The notes below the pieces were generated by a model that saw nothing but the letters and a program-made list of their open reading frames with translations, had not been told where the DNA came from and searched no databases. A program made the translations under genes and the position numbers. 64,000 bases of DNA from Novipirellula artificiosorum (GTDB lineage: Bacteria > Planctomycetota > Planctomycetia > Pirellulales > Pirellulaceae): the NCBI RefSeq assembly GCF_007860135.1, contig NZ_SJPV01000009.1, positions 62,001 through 126,000 on the forward strand, read 5' to 3'. Positions 49,981 to 58,288 of the stretch are shown here, piece after piece. The number at the start of each line of letters is the position of its first letter. Position 1 is the stretch's first letter.

Positions 49981-51296
49981 TGTGACGCCTGCAATTGGTA
50001 GTTTGAAACGTTGTCCGCGCGATTCTCTTGCTCCGTTGCTCCGTCGAGATTTTGGCCCGGCAGCTTACCGGTGAAGATCCCTGAATCCAAGTTATTCGCG
50101 ATGAACTGACGCAAGTAGGGATCAGGGTAAGCGATCGACGCGCTTCGGCCGCCCACTTCAATCCCCATGTGATCGGTGTCAGCGGGCCAGTTCCATGCGG
50201 GAGCAACATAACTGTAGCCGGTCTGCTCGACGCTACCGTTGCTGACGGCTGTAACCGGGTTGAAGGTGATTCCGAATTCCCCGTCCGCACCAGCGGAAAC
50301 GACCAAGGGCCGGATGGACCAAGGTTTCCAGCGTGCTTGCGGAATGGAATTAACATACATGGCTTCCACGCTCGTCGGCGTCGCACCCACCGCGTAGGAA
50401 AAATCAGTGCGAAACAGATCGAAGTCATCGGGGTTGGTGATGTCAACGGATGCTTCCGTATCGACAATTCCAACGGGCCAACGAACGAACCCGAGTGGTT
50501 GGCCCCAGCCGTCGAGGATCTCGAGCATCCCGTCACCGTCGGTGTCTCCGATGTTCGAGCTTGGAATCGCGTCGATCGCCGGGGTTCCGCCAACGAAGGA
50601 ACTCGCCATGATCAGGTACAGGCACTCGGCCCCTTGGTGCGTTTCCGCCAGTGCGCGATCCGCCGCTGTGATCGACACCCAAGTGGGTGACATGCGATTG
50701 CGGTACGAAGCGGTACGGCTGGGCAAATTATTTCCCCGATCGTACCAATTGACGGAAAAGGACTTACGGCTCGTCAGGTCCGCTCGAGTCCCAATAATCT
50801 CTTCGGTATCACCATCCCCATCGAGGTCAGAGGTGTCAATCATGACCGGGTTGGCGGCGGCGGTCAGGGACGCAGCCACAGGCCCGCCCACGACAAGCTC
50901 TTTGATATCCGCGACCCGATCAGGCAACTCCATGCGCTGCAAATCTCGGTTCATGATCAACCGCATCCTTGCCGCCTCGGTGGACAACACTTCAAAACCG
51001 ACTTCGCTGCCCGTTTGCCGAGCGACGTCATAGAGATCGGGAATCTCGACCGAAAACGCGCGATACTTGTACGACTCGTATTGTTCCTGCAACACACTAT
51101 CAATCGACGCGATAATCGATTGGGTTCGCGCCTTGCGAGCACTGGTCGTCACGCCGCGGACTGCGGTCACGACCATGGCCCCCATAATGCTTAAGATCGC
51201 CATCACCATCAGAATCTCGACGAGCGTAAAACCGAACGCTGGTGAATCGTGGTGCCGAGATCGGCTTCGGTCGATCACTACAGATCGAAGTCTCAC
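49977..51296 (-). CDS. Pseudopilin with GspG-like N-terminus (second)
   Basis: 439 residues. Signal SPAFG|FTLVEILMVMAILSIMGA (Gly at -1, Glu at +5), followed by a long extracytoplasmic region with Asp-rich loops (SDLDGDGDTEEIIG, GDTDGDGMLEILDGWG) resembling Ca-binding dockerin-like turns. The latter occur in GspG-type major pseudopilins, which bind Ca. It overlaps both neighbours by 4 bp. Confidence 0.82.
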   Translation of the reverse strand: MRLRSVVIDRSRSRHHDSPAFGFTLVEILMVMAILSIMGAMVVTAVRGVTTSARKARTQSIIASIDSVLQEQYESYKYRAFSVEIPDLYDVARQTGSEVGFEVLSTEAARMRLIMNRDLQRMELPDRVADIKELVVGGPVAASLTAAANPVMIDTSDLDGDGDTEEIIGTRADLTSRKSFSVNWYDRGNNLPSRTASYRNRMSPTWVSITAADRALAETHQGAECLYLIMASSFVGGTPAIDAIPSSNIGDTDGDGMLEILDGWGQPLGFVRWPVGIVDTEASVDITNPDDFDLFRTDFSYAVGATPTSVEAMYVNSIPQARWKPWSIRPLVVSAGADGEFGITFNPVTAVSNGSVEQTGYSYVAPAWNWPADTDHMGIEVGGRSASIAYPDPYLRQFIANNLDSGIFTGKLPGQNLDGATEQENRADNVSNYQLQASQ

Positions 51297-52435
51297 TGCA
51301 TCTCTCCTTCGAGCGTTGCGGCTTCGGCAAAGTTGGCGGCATTATCAAGGTGTCCATTGACCGAAATACTCGAGGACATATCGCGGTCCTGGTATCCCTT
51401 GCTGGTGATCACATACAAGTCATCAGGACTACTCACGCCCGATCCATACTCGGGTGCAACCGCACGTCCGGTTTCGGTGACGAAGTGCACCGGAAATGGC
51501 GTCGTGTGCCCATGAGGATCGTTGACCGCCGCTCCAAACACCCCGTCGAGCCCCGGTGAAATGACTTGGAACGTATCCGGGTTGTGGAAAGGAACCGCAG
51601 CGAACGCTTCCGCTTCCGTCGCATAGTTGGTGCCGTTGGCCGGCGTTTTGATCGTCAATTCGGTCTTGTAAGGCCGAACGCCGCCCACCTCTCCAAGCCC
51701 CGACAGGTAACCGTTGTAGCTACTGACCGCAATGGCTCCGTACGTCCGCGAGTCAAAATAGACAATCGGTGAATCTTCATCTCCATCGGCGTGATAGGCA
51801 GGTAACAAGTCGTTACCACCATGCAGCGCGTCCACATAGCCAAACAACGTCTCATCCGTGCTGAGCAGCGGGCTGGTGTCCGTCACACGACCATAAGTCA
51901 ATCTTTCCGGCTTGAAATCGAAGAAGGAATTGTCGCGAGTTGCATTGACTTGGTAGTTTGACAAATCGGTGAGGTCGCTGCTGGCTCCAGGCAGCAGCTC
52001 CAACGGCCCCCCTTTGCCTGTAATCGGGTGCTGCTGATCCTTGCTGAACCCCCCTAAAAAGAAGACCAACGCTTCGGCTCGGTCCATCGCAACGGGGCTG
52101 AACACCGTCGCACCCGTCGGGGCACCGGCCGCCGAGTTGTCCGTCAACCGGTCCAAGAGCGTCAAATCAGGCTCTGCCATACGAGGAAACAGCTTGCGCA
52201 TGTGACGGACGATGACCGCTTGGTCGCTGCCATCCGGCGGGTAATCACCATGTTCGTGCAAGTAAGCGTCCACCGCTTGACCGAGCGTGTTGACTTCCAA
52301 CTTGACCGCCGTTTGACGAGCACCCCGGATGCCCATCATCACCGCAGGAATCCCAATCCCGGCTAAGATTCCGATGATGACGATCACGACGAGGACTTCA
52401 ACAAGAGTGAAGGCGTGGGGTTTAGTGGTTTGCAT
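51293..52435 (-). CDS. Pseudopilin with GspG-like N-terminus (first)
   Basis: 380 residues. Short leader KPHA|FTLVEVLVVIVIIGILAGIG: Ala at -1, Phe at +1, Glu at +5. The region after the helix (VKLEVNTLGQAVDAYLHEHG then DYPPDG) is the classical major pseudopilin pattern, so this may be the main subunit of the pseudopilus, though it is much larger than usual (about 140). It is the first pseudopilin after GspF. Confidence 0.85.
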   Translation of the reverse strand: MQTTKPHAFTLVEVLVVIVIIGILAGIGIPAVMMGIRGARQTAVKLEVNTLGQAVDAYLHEHGDYPPDGSDQAVIVRHMRKLFPRMAEPDLTLLDRLTDNSAAGAPTGATVFSPVAMDRAEALVFFLGGFSKDQQHPITGKGGPLELLPGASSDLTDLSNYQVNATRDNSFFDFKPERLTYGRVTDTSPLLSTDETLFGYVDALHGGNDLLPAYHADGDEDSPIVYFDSRTYGAIAVSSYNGYLSGLGEVGGVRPYKTELTIKTPANGTNYATEAEAFAAVPFHNPDTFQVISPGLDGVFGAAVNDPHGHTTPFPVHFVTETGRAVAPEYGSGVSSPDDLYVITSKGYQDRDMSSSISVNGHLDNAANFAEAATLEGEMQ

Positions 52436-52467
52436 TGGATTCGGGTCTCAAGGGGAAGTGAGCGTTT

Positions 52468-52502
52468 GGCGATCGGCGATCAGCTGTCGGCTGACCGCTG
52501 AA
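52468..52502. repeat. 7-bp-periodic repeat array (site 2), downstream of the Uma2 gene
   Basis: Five heptamers in phase: GGCGATC, GGCGATC, AGCTGTC, GGCTGAC, CGCTGAA. It lies 9 bp from the end of the Uma2 gene. Confidence 0.65.
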
Positions 52503-52511
52503 AGCTTCTTT

Positions 52512-53051
52512 TCAATCTTCAATCGTGTTGGGGAAATCGGGACAAAGCGTTGACTGGTTTCGTTTCGTTTCAGGATCGGTCGACAGGTAGTAACTCATGC
52601 GGCCTTCGAGATCGCACTGCCAACACTCTTGGGCGCCCGCGTCAAAGTACAATTGTCGTTTGATCCTTAGCTCGAGTTCGGTATTCCGTGGGCTCTCGAC
52701 TTCCACGCAAATTTCTGGCGCGAGCTCAAATGCCAACTGGCCTCGGACGTGAGCGTATCGCTCGACGGAGTACCAACCGACATCGGCCGCTCGGACCCCG
52801 TCGCTTGTTGAAATTGGACATTCCACCAAGCCCCGGCCTCCGCGTCGATTCTGCAACCAATAAGCAATCTGACTCTGCCGACTGCTATGCGGTCCGCCTG
52901 CCGGTGGTGTCATGATGACTTGTCCAAAAGCATTCGTCTCCACTCGATAACCATGCACCGCCAACTCTCGGTCTGCCAAGACCTCAGCCCAACGCTCGCG
53001 ATTGCTCGCTAACGTTTCGCTGCGGTTCGGTAATTCGATGGTGAGGTGCAT
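52512..53051 (-). CDS. Uma2-family (DUF820) putative endonuclease
   Basis: 179 residues. The fold is the PD-(D/E)xK type seen in Uma2: GYRVETNAFGQVIMTPP, then AYWLQNRRGGRG, the metal Asp in VRAADVGWYS, ICVEVESPRN (Glu-x-Glu) and ELRIKRQLYFDAGAQE (Lys). Uma2 genes are greatly expanded in planctomycetes and cyanobacteria; function is unclear. This copy interrupts the secretion gene cluster and is bracketed by heptamer repeats on both sides; its ATG is the first base of the upstream array. Confidence 0.85.
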   Translation of the reverse strand: MHLTIELPNRSETLASNRERWAEVLADRELAVHGYRVETNAFGQVIMTPPAGGPHSSRQSQIAYWLQNRRGGRGLVECPISTSDGVRAADVGWYSVERYAHVRGQLAFELAPEICVEVESPRNTELELRIKRQLYFDAGAQECWQCDLEGRMSYYLSTDPETKRNQSTLCPDFPNTIED

Positions 53052-53201
53052 GTCAGATGTCAGATGTCAGATGTCAGATGTCAGATGTCAGATGTCAGAT
53101 GTCAGATGTCAGATGTCAGATGTCAGATGTCAGATGTCAGATGTCAGATGTCAGATGTCAGGCTGCTGCCTGACATCTGCTCACTGCTCACTGCTCACTA
53201 G
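53050..53201. repeat. 7-bp-periodic repeat array (site 3), 16 perfect copies
   Basis: ATGTCAG is repeated 16 times without change from 53050 to 53161, followed by CTGACATCTGCTCACTGCT and further CTCACTG heptamers up to the GspF stop. Perfect repetition implies active slippage or recombination. The array separates the Uma2 gene from gspF. Confidence 0.95.
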
Positions 53202-54634
53202 CTAAGCCCTGTGATCAAGTCGACCAGCGGCATGAATAGGCTGATCACGATGAATCCGACCGCGAACCCCAGGAACACGATCATCAAGGGTTCCATCATG
53301 GCGGTTAATCCATCGGTTAACGTACGGACTTCTTCGTCATAGGTATCGGCGACCTTGTACAACATCGTGTCAAGCTCGCCCGTCTCTTCGCCGACGTCGA
53401 CCATGTTGACCACCAGGTCATCGACGACTCTTGATTTGATTTTTGTCATGTAGAACAAGCATGCCAAAGCGACGCCGCCGGTGATCATGTACAAGGACAT
53501 ATTCATCAGGTTTTGGACCATCACGCCGTCATCGATCTTGGTTCCCGCCGCAGTGACGGCGACGCTGAGCACCATCGCCCCTGGGAACGCTGCAAACAAG
53601 GCCCAAAAGAACATCGCCATCGGATTGAACCCTGGCTCGCTGTGTTCGCGCAACGGTTTGCTGATCACTTCGCCTTCGCGAATTTGATCGTTGACTTTCG
53701 TGAACAAACGTTCGAACATCGCATTGCCCGAGGTTTCGCGAGTGATGTTGATCGCTTCCAAAATGGGCACGCCGCTACTGACCAGCGTCCCGAGTGTTCG
53801 AGTGGTTCGAGCCAAAATGTTCTTTTCGATCAAGCTGCCAAAGATCGGCACCTTGATGATGAATTGGTCAAAGCCAACTCGACCATGTCGGAATTTACGC
53901 ACAAACTTGACGAAGATCAGCAAGCTGACCGGCATGGCGATCAGCAGGAACCAATAGTTCGCGATGTAGCTGCTCATCGCGATCAGCAACACGGTCGGCG
54001 TCGGTAATTTCAAACCGAACTCGTCAAACATCTTTTCAAACGTCGGCACGATGAACAACATAATGAAGGTCAAGATCAAACAGGCGACCGTGACCACAAC
54101 GCACGGGTAAATCAAGGCACCTTTCACCTTCTTCTTCAGCGATTCGGCTCGCTCCAAGAACTCCGCCAACCGCTGCAGAATCGTTTCGAGTGCACCACCG
54201 GCCTCGCCCGCTTTGATCATGTTGACGTACAGTCGACTGAATACCTTGGGGCATTTACTCATCGCTTCGCTGAGTGTCGCTCCGCCTTCGATTTCCTCGC
54301 AAACATCCTGCAGCGCAAACTTTAGTTTGCCCCCTTTTTGGTTGTTCTCCAAAATCTTTAGCGAACGCAAAATCGGAAGCCCCGCATCTTGCAAAATCGA
54401 TAATTGGCGTGTGAACGCGCAGATGTGCTTGGTCTTGGCACCCCCAATCGCGAAGCCACGTTTTCGTTTGCCTCCCCCCGCGGTTCCTGCCGCCTGCTTT
54501 TTGACGGAAATCTTCGTGACGAAGTATCCCATCTGGCGAATCGTGGTTTGCGCCTCTTCTTCGCTGGCAGCATCAATTTCGTCCCGGATCTCTTGTCCGG
54601 CCGCGTCCATCGCTTCGAATTGGTAAACAGGCAT
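53198..54634 (-). CDS. gspF: GspF/PilC-type inner membrane platform protein
   Basis: 478 residues from the ATG at 54634 (MPVYQFEAMDAAGQEI). Two GspF domains: the first with FTRQLSILQDAGLPILRSLK, the second with ILARTTRTLGTLVSSGVPIL; three membrane helices (CVVVTVACLILTFIMLFIVP, ANYWFLLIAMPVSLLIFV, and IVFLGFAVGFIVISLFMPLV at the end). It is longer than usual (about 400) through a Lys/Arg/Gly-rich insertion near 55-70. An extra hydrophobic stretch (MFFWALFAAFPGAMVLSVAV) is present. It connects the ATPase with pseudopilus assembly. Confidence 0.92.
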   Translation of the reverse strand: MPVYQFEAMDAAGQEIRDEIDAASEEEAQTTIRQMGYFVTKISVKKQAAGTAGGGKRKRGFAIGGAKTKHICAFTRQLSILQDAGLPILRSLKILENNQKGGKLKFALQDVCEEIEGGATLSEAMSKCPKVFSRLYVNMIKAGEAGGALETILQRLAEFLERAESLKKKVKGALIYPCVVVTVACLILTFIMLFIVPTFEKMFDEFGLKLPTPTVLLIAMSSYIANYWFLLIAMPVSLLIFVKFVRKFRHGRVGFDQFIIKVPIFGSLIEKNILARTTRTLGTLVSSGVPILEAINITRETSGNAMFERLFTKVNDQIREGEVISKPLREHSEPGFNPMAMFFWALFAAFPGAMVLSVAVTAAGTKIDDGVMVQNLMNMSLYMITGGVALACLFYMTKIKSRVVDDLVVNMVDVGEETGELDTMLYKVADTYDEEVRTLTDGLTAMMEPLMIVFLGFAVGFIVISLFMPLVDLITGLS

Positions 54635-54646
54635 AATAAAAGCTCT

Positions 54647-54730
54647 CAGCAATCAGCAATCAGGTGTCAGGTGTCAGATGTCAGGTGTCAGGTGTCAGGT
54701 GTCAGGTGTCAGGTGTCAGGTGTCAGGTGT
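54647..54730. repeat. 7-bp-periodic repeat array (site 4), 12 heptamers
   Basis: Two CAGCAAT units followed by ten CAGGTGT units (one reads CAGATGT). The stop codon and last residues (TPDT) of the four-helix-bundle gene are encoded inside the array. Confidence 0.93.
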
Positions 54731-55072
54731 CTCGAGTTTGTTGATCAGCGATTGAATCATTCGAGCAAGTTGCTTCGTTTCATCGACAATCGTGTTTGAA
54801 GTAGGTAGATCGATCAGGTTAAGTCGTGATGCGATGTAGGCTTGAGTTCGGAGTTCTGCTGCCGACCCGATTGAATACTTAAGGAATCGAACGAAGTCCT
54901 TGCTTGACCTCTCGGACCCCTCTGCAATGTTCGACGGAATGGACACCGCAGCCCGTTGCATCTGATCTCGCAGTCCATAATCTCGTGAATCGCTAAGCGA
55001 TTCATAAACGACGACTGCCAATTTGCAACCGCGTTTCCAAATCTCCAGGTCTTCAAATGACTTCCAACTCAC
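54716..55072 (-). CDS. Four-helix-bundle protein (S23 / 23S intervening-sequence family)
   Basis: 118 residues from the GTG at 55072 (MSWKSFEDLEIWKRG); a TTG at 55108 would add residues encoded by the repeat. Family features: FEDLEIWKRGCKLAVVVYE, YGLRDQMQRAAVSIPSNIAE, GSERSSKDFVRFLKYSIGSA and ELRTQAYIA. The family was first seen in insertions in 23S rRNA genes, and is common as isolated genes in many phyla. The function is unknown. This copy lies between gspF and gspE and is bracketed by heptamer repeats. Confidence 0.85.
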   Translation of the reverse strand: MSWKSFEDLEIWKRGCKLAVVVYESLSDSRDYGLRDQMQRAAVSIPSNIAEGSERSSKDFVRFLKYSIGSAAELRTQAYIASRLNLIDLPTSNTIVDETKQLARMIQSLINKLETPDT

Positions 55073-55088
55073 CAGCAAATCTTCTCGT

Positions 55089-55130
55089 CTGCTAACTGTG
55101 ATCTGCAAACTGTCACCTGCCCGCTACTCC
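55089..55130. repeat. 7-bp-periodic repeat array (site 5), degenerate
   Basis: Six heptamers, five starting with CTG and the last with CTA: CTGCTAA, CTGTGAT, CTGCAAA, CTGTCAC, CTGCCCG, CTACTCC. Only the period and the leading CTG are kept. It runs into the gspE stop codon. Confidence 0.65.
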
Positions 55131-56842
55131 TCCACCGTTTCGCGAATGACTTCGTCGAGCGTGGTGATCCCGTCGCAGGCGAGTGCCATTCCGTATTCTC
55201 GGAGCGGAATCATCCCGTTCTTTTGCGCTTCATCGCGAAGTTCGTCGGTCGATGCATTGACCATCACCATTTCGCGAATGGTGTCGTTCATGATCATCAA
55301 TTCAAACAACGCGATTCGACCTTTGTAGCCGGTGTTGTTGCAGGCGTCACAACCGGTGCCTTTGAAGAACTTTTTGTCGGCAATCTCGTCACGATCCAAC
55401 CGCAGATCGAACAACATGTCACTACTGACCCGCGTCTCTTCGCGGCACTTGGTACAGATCCGGCGCACCAACCGCTGAGCCAAAATCGCTTCCACGGTGG
55501 CGCAAATCATGAACGCTTGGATGCCCATGTCTTTCAATCGAGTGACCGTGGCCGCAGCACTATTGGTGTGCAAGGTGCTGAAGACCAAGTGGCCCGTCAG
55601 CGAGGCTTGGATCGCGATTTCCGCCGTTTCCAGGTCACGGATCTCCCCCACCAAAATCGTATCGGGGTCCTGTCGCAAAATCGCTCGCAAACAGGCGGCG
55701 AACGTGACACCGACGTCGCTGTCGATCGGAATCTGGATGATGCCGTCGATGTCATACTCGATCGGATCCTCGGTCGTCATCAATTTGTCTTGGATGTCAT
55801 TCAATTCGGTCAGTGCCGAATACAGCGTCGTCGTCTTTCCGCTTCCCGTTGGCCCGGTGACCAAGATGATCCCGTTGGGCCGATCAATCGCGCTGCGGAA
55901 ATTCGCGATGGTCGCATCATCCATCCCAACATTCTCGAGCGACAAGTTCACGACGCTTCGGTCGAGCACCCGCATAACAACGCTTTCACCAAAAATGGTC
56001 GGCAACACGCTGACGCGAAGGTCCACGGGGTGACCGCCGACCATCAATTCGATTCGTCCGTCTTGCGGCATCCGCCGTTCGGCAATGTCCAAGCTTGCCA
56101 TCACCTTGATTCGCGTGGTGATCGCAAACGCCAAGTGACGTGGCGGGGGCACCATTTCGTACAAAACCCCCTCGGCCTTGATCCGAATTCGAAACTCGTC
56201 CTCGAACGGTTCAAAGTGAATGTCACTGGCATGATCTTTAATGGCCAACAACATCACCATGTTGAGCAGCTTGCGAACCGGCGCCGAATCGGCCAACGCC
56301 TCGGCATCGGTGATGTTGAACTTTTCCGTTTCGAGTGCCGAGATCACCCGTTTGAGTTCCTCGTCATTGGCCAGTTCCGCGACCAATTTCTCGACGCTTT
56401 CGGCGGCGCTGTCAAAGTGCTTGGTGATCGCCTGCAACACATCGCGTTCGGTCGCCACGACCATCGCAATGTCGTACCCCAAGAAGGTCCGCAACTCGTC
56501 TTGAATCGTCAAATTCTGTGGGTCACAGGTCGCCACGGTTAAGCGATTCAAATCCTCATCGAACTGGATCGGCACGACCCGGTACAATTGGGCCATCGTT
56601 TCCGAGATTTTCGCCAACACTTCTTCCGGAATGTTGGCTTCCTCGAGCGACACCGTTTGCATCGCCATCTGCTCGCCGAGCGCTTGAATCAACTGCTCGT
56701 CGGTGATCAGCTGCATGTCTTCGGCGATCTTGCCGAACAACGATCCAGGCTGTTGTTCCTGTTCTTCGAGTACGATCTCCAGCTGCTCGTCGGTGAGAAA
56801 ACCGAGGTCAACGAGGATCTGTCCGATTCGACGTGGGGCCAT
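55124..56842 (-). CDS. gspE: GspE/PilB-family secretion ATPase (second copy)
   Basis: 572 residues from the ATG at 56842 (MAPRRIGQILVDLGFLTDEQ), one base after the pilT stop; the upstream extension to 56998 lies inside pilT. N-terminal MshEN/GspE-N domain, then the ATPase: Walker A LVTGPTGSGKTTTLYSAL, Asp box TEDPIEYDIDGI, Walker B DPDTILVGEIRDLETAE, His box TGHLVFSTLHTNSA. The zinc-binding C-x-x-C pairs are CTKC and CDAC. It powers pseudopilus extension with GspF. Confidence 0.93.
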   Translation of the reverse strand: MAPRRIGQILVDLGFLTDEQLEIVLEEQEQQPGSLFGKIAEDMQLITDEQLIQALGEQMAMQTVSLEEANIPEEVLAKISETMAQLYRVVPIQFDEDLNRLTVATCDPQNLTIQDELRTFLGYDIAMVVATERDVLQAITKHFDSAAESVEKLVAELANDEELKRVISALETEKFNITDAEALADSAPVRKLLNMVMLLAIKDHASDIHFEPFEDEFRIRIKAEGVLYEMVPPPRHLAFAITTRIKVMASLDIAERRMPQDGRIELMVGGHPVDLRVSVLPTIFGESVVMRVLDRSVVNLSLENVGMDDATIANFRSAIDRPNGIILVTGPTGSGKTTTLYSALTELNDIQDKLMTTEDPIEYDIDGIIQIPIDSDVGVTFAACLRAILRQDPDTILVGEIRDLETAEIAIQASLTGHLVFSTLHTNSAAATVTRLKDMGIQAFMICATVEAILAQRLVRRICTKCREETRVSSDMLFDLRLDRDEIADKKFFKGTGCDACNNTGYKGRIALFELMIMNDTIREMVMVNASTDELRDEAQKNGMIPLREYGMALACDGITTLDEVIRETVEE

Positions 56843-56843
56843 G

Positions 56844-57956
56844 CTACTTGTCGTCTTCAGGAATAGGGATCGGGTTGTCGCCACCGCCGTGACGGAATTG
56901 AACGATACGTTTTGCCAAGTCATCCGGCCGGTGCGCTTTCGACAAAGCATCTTCGACCGTGATCTTCTCTTCCTTCCAGTGGCTAAACAGAGCATCATCC
57001 ATTAATTGCATTCCGAACTTGGCACCGGTTTGCATCGAACTGTTAATACGAAACGTCTTGTTCTCGCGAATCAGGTTGGCAATCCCTGGCGTCACCACCA
57101 ACACTTCGTAGGCCGCAACTCGACCGCCACCAATCCGCGGGATGAGCGTTTGAGCCACCACACCGATCAACGTGCTGGCGAGCTGCGTTCGGATCTGGTC
57201 CTGCAAGTTGCCGGGGAACGCGTCGATGATTCGGTTGACCGTGCCCTGAGCACTGTTGGTGTGCAAGGTCCCAAAAACAACGTGGCCCGTTTCCGCCGCA
57301 CTGATCGCGGCTTCGATCGTTTCCAAGTCGCGAAGCTCGCCGACCAGAATCACGTCCGGGTCTTGCCGCAACGCTCGCCGAATCGCCTCGGAGAAACTCG
57401 GCACGTCCACTCCCACTTCGCGCTGGTTGATCGTGCTCTCAATGTGGTCGTGGTAAAACTCGATCGGGTCTTCGATCGTAATGATATGGTGGTCGACCGT
57501 CTCGTTGAGCAGATTGACCAAACTGGCCAGCGTCGTACTTTTCCCCGAACCGGTCGGCCCCGTCACCAGAAACAATCCACGCGGACGATGAATCAATTTG
57601 ACGACAACCTCAGGCAAACCGAGTTGCTCTGGGGTCAATTTGTCATTGGGAATCTGCCGCAGCACCATGGAGATGAAACCACGCTGCTTGAAGACCGACA
57701 CGCGGAATCGTGCCAGCTCGCCGAAGGCAAAACCAAAGTCGGCACCCCCCGATTCTTGAAGCTCTCGTTGACAGCGTTCTGGGGTGATGCTCTTCATCAA
57801 TCCCACCGCATCTTCCGCCTCAAGTGTCTTTGTGTCCAGCTTTCGCATTCGCCCGTGCAAACGGAAAACGGGCGGCTGGCCGACCACGATATGGATATCG
57901 CTCGCACCTTGCTTGATCGCGGCGTGCAGAAGCTTGTCAATTAAGAGGGTGGCCAA
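56844..57956 (-). CDS. pilT: PilT-type retraction ATPase
   Basis: 370 residues. PilT features: LLHAAIKQGASDIHIVVGQP, Walker A LVTGPTGSGKSTTLASLV, Asp box TIEDPIEFYHDHI, Walker B DPDVILVGELRDLETIEA, His box GHVVFGTLHTNSAQGTVNRI, and the PilT-specific AYEVLVVTPGIANLIRENKT. No zinc motif. PilT retracts type IV pili; its presence means that the system may be dynamic and not only secretory. It is one base upstream of gspE. The tail has an extra PIPIPEDD end. Confidence 0.93.
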   Translation of the reverse strand: MATLLIDKLLHAAIKQGASDIHIVVGQPPVFRLHGRMRKLDTKTLEAEDAVGLMKSITPERCQRELQESGGADFGFAFGELARFRVSVFKQRGFISMVLRQIPNDKLTPEQLGLPEVVVKLIHRPRGLFLVTGPTGSGKSTTLASLVNLLNETVDHHIITIEDPIEFYHDHIESTINQREVGVDVPSFSEAIRRALRQDPDVILVGELRDLETIEAAISAAETGHVVFGTLHTNSAQGTVNRIIDAFPGNLQDQIRTQLASTLIGVVAQTLIPRIGGGRVAAYEVLVVTPGIANLIRENKTFRINSSMQTGAKFGMQLMDDALFSHWKEEKITVEDALSKAHRPDDLAKRIVQFRHGGGDNPIPIPEDDK

Positions 57957-58288
57957 CGGAGGACTCCCGAAAGGCTTATTTATGAGACGAGATGAGTCGC
58001 CACGCGATGTGGCGTAATTGTGCCGGCACCCCCATTATCTCCGCCTAACGCGAATAATCCAAGGAAAGATGCGAATTTGCCGCAAAAGGCTCCAAATTTG
58101 CATGGGCTCGGCCACGGGGCAATTCACCACCGGTGGCATGCGATCGACAGGGGTGCGACCACCACCCGATTCGGGGTCGCGACGCCGGATTCGGGAGCTG
58201 CCTAGGCGGGCCACCCCGATCCTGCTCGGTCCATCACGGGCTCGTTTCGAAGACATCCGAGCCCTCGCTTTGCCAGCGGAACCGGGGT
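57957..58288. other. Intergenic stretch between PilB and PilT genes
   Basis: About 330 bp without a credible gene; frames present are rich in Pro/Arg and have no start signals. It probably contains a promoter for pilT-gspE. No clear terminator was seen. Confidence 0.4.

Noticed and set aside
53050..53161. CRISPR array
   Set aside because: The unit is 7 bp with no spacers; it is a simple tandem array.
55223..56542. A 439-codon plus-strand frame opposite gspE
   Set aside because: Shadow frame rich in His/Arg/Asn; the minus strand carries all GspE motifs.
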